The notes under the pieces are model-generated. The model searched no databases. It was not told where the DNA came from and saw only the letters and a program-made list of their open reading frames with translations. This document shows positions 9,977 to 20,000 of a stretch of 27,500 nt of DNA, piece by piece. Source of the DNA: Symbiodinium natans (Eukaryota; Sar; Dinophyceae; Suessiales; Symbiodiniaceae); NCBI GenBank assembly GCA_905221605.1, contig CAJNDS010002257.1, positions 1,250,422 through 1,277,921 of the forward strand, given 5' to 3'. Made by a program: the position numbers and the translations under genes. The stretch's first letter is position 1. Every line of letters starts with the position of its first letter.

Positions 9977-10135
9977 ATGCAATGTCGTTGAGCCAGCTTC
10001 CAAGCCATCTCGAAAGCTCTTCAGCGATGCCTGTTTGTTGAGGCCGGCCTTCTTGAACCGTCCTAGGACCTCCTGCAACATCTCGTGGCCTTCCACCGCA
10101 GGGCACTCGGGCAGACGAGTTCTCACTATGGGCTC
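9977..10135 (-). CDS. Candidate exon, unknown product (53 codons)
   Basis: The longest protein-like island in the left half. The acceptor is gccacacag|G, the donor TTGCAT|GTGTTG. It includes HEMLQEVLGRFKKAGLNKQA and LKSFRDGLEAGS. A shorter version, 10074-10051 (EVLGRFKK), would use ttgcag|G and AAG|GCCGGC and fit the GC-donor rule better. Unidentified. Confidence 0.4.
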
Positions 10136-10458
10136 CTGTGTGGCGCTTCTTCCATCTCCTCATCCGTGCTGACCTGGGCGCTAGAGAGCCCCTAGAGCTC
10201 GTTCTAGGCCAAGCCGAACTCCGTGCTGACTTGGGCGCTGGAGCTCGTTACCCAAACTCCCCAGACAACCCGAAACCCCGAAACCCCGAACCCTAAACCG
10301 TAAACCCCAAACCCCATACCCTAAGTCCTTAACTCCAAGACCTCCACCCCTAAACCTTGAAGGAAAAAAAGCGAACCTCGAAAGCCTAAGCCGGAGGACC
10401 CGCTTGAGACCAACGAAGGCCAGGGACGTCTCCCCCTAAACCCTAAACCCTAAACCCC

Positions 10459-10484
10459 TTAACGATGGTCCCTCTCGGGTACCC
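10459..10484 (-). CDS. Possible terminal exon of the transporter
   Basis: 26 nt. With the A left by the previous exon it reads RVPERDHR and a TAA stop. The acceptor is cgaacaacag|G. A short hydrophilic tail after the last helix is normal for the family. The weak points are its small size and that other acceptors in the 10-11 kb region cannot be excluded. Confidence 0.45.
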
Positions 10485-11727
10485 CTGTTGTTCGAAGACT
10501 AAACAACTGAAGGCATTGAACCTCATAAAACCCCTCAACCCTAAACCCTCAACCCTAAACTCTAAACACCCTGAACACCCTGAACACCCTAACCACCCTA
10601 AACACCCTGAACACCCTAACCACCCTAACCACCCTAAACACCCTAAACACCCTAACCACCCTAAACACCCTAACCACCCTAAACACCCCAAACACCCTAA
10701 ACACCCCAAACACCCCAAACACCCCAAACACCCTAAACACCCTAAACACCCTAAACACCCTAAACACCCTAAACCCCCTAAACCCCCATAAGCCCTAAAC
10801 CCTAAACCCTAAACCCTGAACCCTGAACCCTGAACCCTGAACCCTGAACCCGAACAAACCCTATAAACCCTATAAACCCTAAACCCTAAACCCTATAAAC
10901 CCTAAACCCTAAACCCTAAACCCTAAACCCTAAACCCTCTAAACCCTAAACCCTAAACCCTAAACCCTATAAGCCCTAAACCCTAAACAAAACCCCAAAC
11001 CGCAGCTCTTCGGAGAGCGGCTGTACAGCGTCGTCGCCACGAGCACGAGAAGCGTGCCCAGCACGAAGAGGATGTCGGGCTCAAACTCCTGAAGCTGCTT
11101 TTGAAGGTTTCGGGGGCTTGGCTAGCGTTCGGGGTTTAGGGTTTAGGGTTTAGGGTTTGGGGTTTGGGGTTTGGGGTTTGGGGTTTGGGGTTTGGGGTTT
11201 GGGGTTTGGGGTTTGGGGTTTGGGGTTTGGGGTTTGGGGTTTGGGGTCCAAGGGGAGTTAGGATCAAGGGGGGTTTAGGGCTTAGGGGTTGCGGGCTTGG
11301 TCGATGGGGTTAGGGTTCAGGGTATTGGGGTGTTTCTCACGCTTCTGTTTAACTCGACAACCTCCGGGAGAAGAAAAGGTCGCTTAGGGTTTCGGGTTCA
11401 GGGTTTAGGATTTAAGATTTAGGGTCGAGGGTTTCGGGTTTAGGGTTTAGGGTTTAGGGTTTAGGGTTAGGGTTTGTTGGAGTAGGCCTAAACGGGATCG
11501 TGCCAGGGTAGGTGCTGCGAGTCGTGCGTGCAGCAGCAGACCCTGAGCCCTCAATTCGATCATCTTCGTCTTAGGCATGGCACTCGACTCATCATCACCA
11601 TAGATCACGCACGGGCTGACACAGCCAACTAGGACCAATAACAAGGCCCTCACGGAGGTGGTGGTCGAAGGCTCTCCCAGCACCATTCCTGGATTATATC
11701 GGCCATATATACCGAAAAAGGGACATT

Positions 11728-11758
<31 letters not shown>

Positions 11759-14011
11759 TTATTTATTTATTTATTTATTTATTTATACCCTTTGAAGGGT
11801 TATACAGGCTAGATATACCCTTTAAGGGTTATAGGCTATATATCTGCCGACTGGTGCCGAATGGCGCCTGTCTGAACCCCGCGCCATAGTCCAGTTGCGC
11901 GTACAAAGCTCCATGGACGACGTAGCAGGAGTTGAGCATGGCTCATGTGTGTGCAATCGCTGCAGACCTCAATCACCCTGAGCCGCAGAAACCCTAAATG
12001 ACCCCAAACTCTAAACCCCAGCCAGCCTTTCAAAAAACACGTCACCCTAAGTTAAACCTAGCCAACGCTCAATAGCCCTAAACCACCATAAACATCCCTA
12101 CAAGAATCCTAAGGAACCCTAAAATCTTAAACCTCAAAAAAACCTCTAGACCCAAGAGTAACCAAGGAATTACAAAGGGTGCCCTTTGCGGTGTACGGGG
12201 GCTTATAAGGGACCTAAACCCTCAAAGAAAGGGAGTAACCACAAACCCTAAAACCCTAACCCTAAACCCCACACCCTAAACCCTAAAACCCCAAAACCCT
12301 AAACCCTACTCGAACCAGCTTCGGGGCTGAAGCGAGACGCCATGTCACAACAATGTGCGCTTGGGGGTTTGAGGCTTGAGGGCTTGAGGGTTTGAGGGTT
12401 TAGGATTTAAAGCTTGAGGGTTTCAGGGTTTCAGGGTTCGAGGGTCTGTCGCTGAGCTTTGTGAAGGATCGCAGAAACCACAAAGGAGCATTTAGGGTTT
12501 AGGGTGTAGGGTTTAGAGTTCAGGGTAACCCGAAAGGCCGAACCTCCCACTTGAACATTGCCAAGGTCTGAAGCCTGGGCCCCTAGTATGGGCAGTTTGG
12601 GGCGTTCCTCATCTACCTGGCAACGTACCCCATACGAGTATAGACATGTGAGTTCAAGGAGTCCAATGCGAGTATAGACATTTGAGTTGAAGCCGTCAAA
12701 TTTAAGGCTGCCAACCCTAAACCCTACTAAACCCTTAACCCTAATCCCTAAACCCTAAACCCTAAACCCTAGCCCTAAACCCTAAACGGGCGCCTGCAGC
12801 AACGCCGCAGACATCAGGCAACTGATTACCTCCAGGCTCTCAGGGTTTAGGAGGGTTTAGGGTTTAGGGCTTAGGGTTTAGGGTTCAGGGTTTAGGTTTT
12901 AGGGCTGGGGCTTTGTGGCTTCGGGTCTGGGAGTTTCGGGTTCAAGGTTTTTGTCTCTCAGGGCCTCTGCCATCGTTTGCCGTGTTTGGGGGTCTTTTTA
13001 AAGGCCCGGCTTAGCCAAAAACACCCAAACCCAGAGCCCTCCAAGGGATGATAAGGGGATCCTATGTTTCTAAGCCCCCTAAACCCTAAACCCTAAACCC
13101 TAAACCCTAAATAAACCCTATACTCCAAGCCCCTTAAACTTCCCTAAACCCCCGCTAAAGCGTTGAGAACTAAGGCTCCTGTGTTACTGGCTGGTTCTTA
13201 GTAGGGAATGAGGGAATGGGGGCCCTATAAAATCCCTTAAAGGTATTTATGGGGCACTCATCCCCTCATTCCCTACTAAGAAGAACCTTAAACCCTAAAC
13301 CCTAAACCCTAAACCCTAAACCCCAAACCCTAAACCCTTGGGGTGTTACCAAGCCCTCGGAGAGCTTCCCACTGAGCGGGCGGCAATGGACATCGCGTTG
13401 CCGAAGCACCTGGCAATGGCCGCAGAGGAGAGCCAGGCTTTCGCATCTTTAGGGCTTTAGGGTATTTTTGGGGTATGTTAGGGTATTTTAAGGTATTTTA
13501 AGGTGTTTTCGGGTATGTAAGGGCATTTTAGGGTTTAGGGTTTAGGGCTTAGGGCTTAGGGCTAGGGATTTATTTGAGACAAAGATGTCCTGTCACCCGC
13601 ACCCCCGAAGAATGCAGCCCCCCCAACCCGGTACTCCCTCCCCAGGAACAGCACCCTAAACCCTTAAACCCTCAAACCCTCAAACCCCTAAAACCCTTAA
13701 CCCTCAAACCCTCAAACCCTCAAACCCTCGAACCGTTAAACCAGGTTGTGAGAGCTTCTTAGGGGGCTCAGAGCCTAAGCCGAGAATTGAGATGAATACG
13801 CCTTTACCCCAATGAGGGGACACCCCAATTTCTAACATCCACATGTGTCTCCGTAAAATAATTGGTCAGTTCTCAAAAATAAGGTCCTTTGTTGGGTTGA
13901 CCCAAATCAAAGGGGCTACCTTTCCAATAGTAACTCCAATAGTAACCCCAGGAGGGGACCATAATTTAGAGAATGTGACCATACGTATCTCTGCAAATAT
14001 GCTGCACCTCC

Positions 14012-14082
<71 letters not shown>

Positions 14083-17000
14083 GTAACCCCCAAACACTAA
14101 ATCATAAACCCTACACCCGAAACCCCAAACCCCAAACCCTAAACCCTAAACCCTCAAGAACATCGAAACGAAACCACAGACACCGAACGAAGAAAGAGAG
14201 GTCCCAAGCATGGCTGAGGGCGCTTGAGGATGTTGTCGGCGTACTTGAGCACCGCGGCCACAACCAGGCCTCCCACCGCCTGCGGCACCACTTTGGGCTT
14301 GTTTAGGGCTCGGGTTTCGGGTTTAGGGTTTAGGGTTTCGGGTTTAGGGTTTAAGGTTTCGGGTTTAGGGTTTCGAGTTTAGGGTTTCGGGTTTAGGGTT
14401 TCGGGTTTAGGGTTTATGGCTGAAGGCTTAGGGTCTAGGGTCGAAGTCTCTTGAGGCACCGATGATGCTCTGAAACCCCAGGACACTGCACACTCCGCAA
14501 CTCCGTGCTCCGAGGGAACCGCGCTAAACCCTAAACCCTACAGCCGAAACCCTAAATCCTGAACCCTAAACCCTAAACCCTAAACCCTAAACCCTAAACC
14601 CTGAACCCTGAACCCTAAACCCTAAACCCTAAACCCTGGGCTTGACATCGATCCGACTCACAGGGCGGAAAGCCACCATGGTTAGGGTTTAGGGTTTAGG
14701 GTTTAGGGTTTAGGGTTTAGGGTTTAGGGTTTAGGGTTTAGGGTTTAGGGTTTAGGGTTTAGGGTTTAGGGTTTAGGGTTTTGGTTTTTGGGTTTTGGGT
14801 TTTGGGCTTTGGGCTTTGGGTTTTGGGTACAGCCCTGAACCCTGAGCCCTAAACAAAAAAAAGCGAAACCCTGACAGCCCCAAAAAGACCCCCCCCCTAA
14901 ACCCTAAACCCTAAACCCTAAACCCCAAAAAGACCCCCCCCCACAAAAAAAAAAAAAAAAAAAAAACTCCCAGGCTTGTGGGCTCTGGGGCTCCGAGTGT
15001 GGGGTTGAGGGCGCTTTTGGGTTTAGGATTTAGGGTTTAGGGTTTAGGGTTTAGGGTTTAGGGTTTAGGGTTTAGGGTTTAGGGTTTAGGGTTTAGGGTT
15101 TAGGGTTTAGGGTTTAGGGTTTAGGTGTTGGGAGTGTTTCGAGATCAGGGCTTTTCGGGGCCTTCGCAGGGCTTCGGACTTAAGGTTTACAGGGCCGAGG
15201 GTGCCTATATTGATAGCCCTAAACCCTAAACCCTAAACCCTAAACCCTAAACCCTAAACCCTAAACCCTAAACCCTAAACCCTAAACCCTAAACCCTAAA
15301 CCCTAAACCCTAAACCCTAAACCCTAAACCCTAAACCCTAAACCTTAGCTGGAGGTCTGGAGTATGGCGGGCCTGAAGAGCAATCACGCCCCACACCAGG
15401 GAGGAATAGCCTGGCCGCCAGGGTTTAGGGTTTAGGGTTTAGGGTTTTTTAAGGTTTAGGGTTTAGAGTTTAGGATTTGGGGCTTGGGGTTTAGGGTTAG
15501 GGTTTAGCGTTTAGGGAGCCTTAAAAAATCAAAAAAAATCTAAACCCAAACCCTCAAACCCTAAACACCCAGCAGGGGGCTTGGAGATTCTCAGGGGTGT
15601 GAGCACGGCGCCGTATCCCTAAACCCTAAACCCTAAACCCTAAACCCTAAACCCTCATCCCAAACTTCCAACCTGCAGCCGATGACTCTTCTGGTGTGTT
15701 AAGCCTAGACCCAGTAACCCCCAGAATAGGGTGATGGGGGGTTACTATCGCACAATCATAGAGGGACCATAAGGGAACACTATTGGTAACTCTTCCGACC
15801 CCTATCATATGCCACCACACCGCGAGAGTAATGCGTACCAAGGGAGTGTTGTTCTTTCGCTGGGGGGGGGGGGAGGGCCCTGAGCCATAAACCCTAAACC
15901 CCAGAAGCAAGAACCCTAAACCCTGAACCCTACCTTAGGGAAGAGGACTACATGACACGCCTTGGAGGAAGCCATCCTGTCGAATCTGCTCTCCATCCTG
16001 GCTTTGGGTCTTGGGTGCGTACGCTTTATGCAGGGTTTAGGGTTTAGGGCTTCCGGTTTCGGGTGTCGGGTTTCGGGTTCGGGGTTTGGGGTGTAGGGTT
16101 TGGGGAGCTCAGTGCTTCAGGTTGTAGGGCTTTGCGGGCTTCTCGGGGCTTTAGGAGAAGGCTTGGGGGGGCCTTCGGTTTTGGCCTTGACTTTCAGGGC
16201 GGCCTTAAGGCCGTTAAGGGCTGATTGCTGCATGCGGATGGAACCTTGCCATCCGCGTTGCCGAGGCTTCTAAGCCGTTTACGGCAACCCTAAACCCCAA
16301 ACCCTAAACCCCAAACCCCAAACCCCAAACCCTAAACCCTAAAAATGGGTTGAAAGGAATAGCCAGCTGACCGGACTGATCCGATTTCTGCATCCTCTCG
16401 GCTTTAGGAATTATACTCCCCTTAGAACCTGAATAAAGATTATATGTTTAAAACCCTCTCGGGTTTTGTATAAACAAAATGAAAGAACAATTCCCAGGGG
16501 GGATAGAGGGTAGAGTTTGGGGCTTTCGGGTTAGGGGTTTTGGGGCTTCAGAGTTTCAGGGTTTTGGGGTGTAGGGCTCTGAGCGGTTCCCGGTTTTGGG
16601 GGCTTCAGGCACTGAAGGGTGGAGAGGGCGCGCGAAGATAGGTACGACTTTGGGGCGACATATGGGCCATGTGGCTCACTCACTCACTGATACGCAGCTC
16701 CGAATCGGGCTGAGCGTTGCTCAACCTGTGAGGAAAAATTGCAGCCGCCGCTCTGATTACAGAGACTGAAAGGGCTGTCACGGAAACTGAAAGAAATTTA
16801 GGAGGCTAGGCTACACCGTTGCCGCTTGAGGTAGTGTCTTCGTGTCCCACGGGCATTACAAGGGGTTCAGGGAAAAGGAAATGATAGGCAACTGGGGCTA
16901 ATGGCGTCGCATTCGGTGACCTATTCGGTGACATATTCGGTGACATATTCGGTAACATCTTGGGTGACCTATCCGATGAGATGGTCGCTGGGAGAAAAAT

Positions 17001-20000
17001 CTGGGATCTTGTTGGTAGCGTTTCTGCTACGTATTCGATGACATATTCGATGAAGTCTTCGCTGACTTGCTGATGGTCATATTAATAAGTAACACTCAGC
17101 TATACCTACCTGGTTCAGGTTTTCAGCTATTTTTTGGTTTGAAAGGGGGGTTCACGGCGATTGGCTGCATCTGCTATTTCGTTCCAATGCGCAGTGATAG
17201 AGGCATCGAAGTGCGCTTCAGGATGTAGAAAAGCATACGCTTCCTCAAAGGTGTTCAGTAACCAATTTGCCCTTGGTTTGCCAACTCGACGTACATGCAC
17301 GCTTCTAGGAATGTTTTGTCGTGGTTGAAAAAGTATTTCACGCATTGGGTCGTCATGTGGTGCTCTTAGAATATGGCCTAACAAGGTAAGTTTTTTCTGC
17401 ATCCACTTTGCTGAAAGTTGGACGTATTTGTATTTATGTGAACGCCATAAAGTGTCTATGATTCTTTGGTTCGTCCAACTTCTGTCGACGTGAGTGGGCG
17501 GTATGTTTAGAACGCGTCGAAACATTTTGAGCTGAAAAGCGTTAATTTGGTTTTGCTCACGCTGTGTGAGTTGGATGGTTTCCAAGCCGTAAGTCAACTT
17601 GTTAAGGACAATGGATTCCATCACTCTTAGTTTCCATTTTACAGTCGTGCGGGCTTTTGACCAGAACAGGTTTAGCTGCTTCGCAACTGCTGTGGCTTCT
17701 CCCATTCTTCGGATAACTTCTTGATGATTATCTATGGCATCTGTTAGAACTGCTCCAAGATATTTTGCCTGGGTTTTTCTCGGAACGGCCGTACCGTCCA
17801 TAAATTTGATAGAGGACTGCTTGCGATTTATGGTGAGATTAATGCATTTATCGAAATTGAGCTTCATATTGTAGTTAGCTGATTCAGTCTGTATTTGTCG
17901 CAAAAGCTTGTTAATTGTATGGGTGTGCGTACCGAACAGTAATGTGTCGTCTGCATATAGGACTTCTGCGTAGTTTATGCCTGGTATAGGCTGTAGCTGC
18001 TTTGGCGTGTTTAAGACTGTCTTGATGTCCTGGAAAATTGCAGTCATTAGAACTCCAAAAAGGTACGGTGATAAGGGGCATCCTTGTCGAATACCTGAAT
18101 TTTGTATCTGATAATCGGAGCGGACGTTGCCTTTCACTACTCTAAACTTTGCTTGTTCATATATGTTTTGGATAAGGCAGATGATACGTTGGGGTATGCA
18201 TAGCCGCGCCAAAACTTCAACAAGTTTGTCCTGGTCTACTTTATCAAACGCCTTCTCCCAATCTAACAGTACCAACGTGAGATTTGTTCCTTGCCTTTCT
18301 GCCATATCCATAAGCCTTCTTGCAATGAACAACGCTTGCGATGTTGACTTCTTTTTGCGGAATCCATATTGGGTTTTTGATATCCACGGCTCTAGCGCAG
18401 GTTCCAAGCGGTTTTTAACTAGGGCTGCCAGTATTTTGTAAAACGTTTGCAAGAGTGCAATTGGGCGGTAGTTTTCCAATTTTGCTGGGTCTCCTTTTTT
18501 GTAAATGGAAGCAATGTTGGACAAGTTTAGAGAGGCCGGGTAGGTGCCCTTTAGCAGTATTTCATTGAAGTGCACTAACAATTTTGCTCTGTTGTCGTTG
18601 TGCAACCATTTTATTAGCTCTGAGGTAACCTCGTCAGGACCCGGACTCTTGTTACTTTTAAGCCGTTTGATCACTGCGTTAAGTTCTTCAAGTTCAAAAG
18701 CGGACTGGTTAACTGCTGCGCCGATCTCTGAGAGAGAAGTGTTCTTTTGTTCGTGCGCAGTTTCTGGTTTTTTCCATTGCACACTACTCAGGTATTCTGC
18801 TGCCGCCGCAGGAAAGCTGCTTTCAGGAATTGGGTTGCCGTCCTTATCTTTGAATTTTGTATGTCTCGGGAAGAATTTTTTCTTCATTTGCTTCAAGCCT
18901 TGCCACTTATACCCTTGCTTATCCATCTCTTCTAGTTGTTGCAGCATACTCTTTCTTTTGTCTTGGCGAATTTGTTTTCTCAGTTGCTTTTCAAGATCCT
19001 TGGCAGTTTCCGTACTTCCTGCATGGTTGTGTTGACGCTTTTTGCTTAAAAGGTCCCAGGCCTCTGCTGAGATGTAGGCTTTCCTTTGCGCTGGAGGAAA
19101 CATCGTAAATGCATTGTTAGCTGCTTCATGTAAGATATCGGCCCAAAGCTTTAATGGGTCGTCTGTAGCTTGGGGCACTCTGTCCTGAACTAGTTCTGCA
19201 ACCTGCATGTTGTATTGATGAATTTGATTTTGCGTGGGAGGTCTGTATTTTGGTCGTTTTGTTGTTTCCGCGTAGCGCCGCTTTGCAAGTTTCACACGCA
19301 GATTAGCAACTAAAAGCTTATGGTCTGTTGTAATTGGGTGAAAGCAACTAGATTCAACGTTGGTTATCGCGTTTTTCCATCTTGAGTTGATTAGTACAAA
19401 ATCCAACTGAGCAAAACGTGATGTCGTGAAAGGTTCCGAAAAGTTGGGAGTTGTGGTATTGCGATACGTTACAAGTTTCGCAGGATCCTTTTGAAAAAGT
19501 GTATTTGCAGCGACGAGGTGATTGTCTTGACACATTGAGATAAAACGTTCCCTATTGTCTTGCTGTTGTTCAGTTAGTAGGTCTATGCTATCTTCGTGCG
19601 TGCCGAAAATATGTTCGCCTAAGATCGTTTCTTCGTGTGGAAGTCTTTCCATAAGTCTGACATTGAAGTCGCCAATTGTCAAAATAATGTCATGTTTTGG
19701 TAACTTACCCAGAGCGTCGTTTAACTTATCATAGAAATCGTCCTTTTCCCTTTGGGGACGAAGCGCATGCGGAGCATAGGCAACAATAATGTGGGTGCAG
19801 AGTGGTCGTGTGTCGAAAGTTGCGACTAGAAGTCGTCCATCTATCTGCTGTATATTCTTCTTGTAATGCCGAAGTTTGTCACTGTACACTAACCCAACTC
19901 CATGTTTCTCCGCATCCAGATTGTAGAGCTGTATTTCGGACAGACCTGTGTTTGCACATTGCTTGTGTTGTTCTCTTTTCTGCTCTGCGAACACTTTGGT

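Noticed and set aside
10443-10791. Three overlapping ORFs of Pro-Lys-His, Phe-Arg-Val and Gly-Leu-Cys repeats
   Set aside because: They are frames of the 9-bp minisatellite, open only because the period is a multiple of three.
11447-11686. Minus-strand ORF with a hydrophobic, signal-peptide-like start
   Set aside because: It starts at an ATG but lies inside the intron between transporter exons 12794 and 11088, with no family match; probably chance, though an independent small gene cannot be fully excluded.
12617-12707. Open minus-strand island with good acceptor (gttggcag) and donor (AG|GTAGAT)
   Set aside because: It lies between two transporter exons (12794 and 11088) that join perfectly without it, and its GT donor differs from the rest. 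It shows that protein-like islands alone are not proof of exons.
13843-14100. ORFs with poly-Met / poly-Ile tails
   Set aside because: Products of the GAT microsatellite inside a transporter intron.
18544-19035. Plus-strand ORFs within 17.1-20.9 kb
   Set aside because: Antisense shadows of LINE ORF2.
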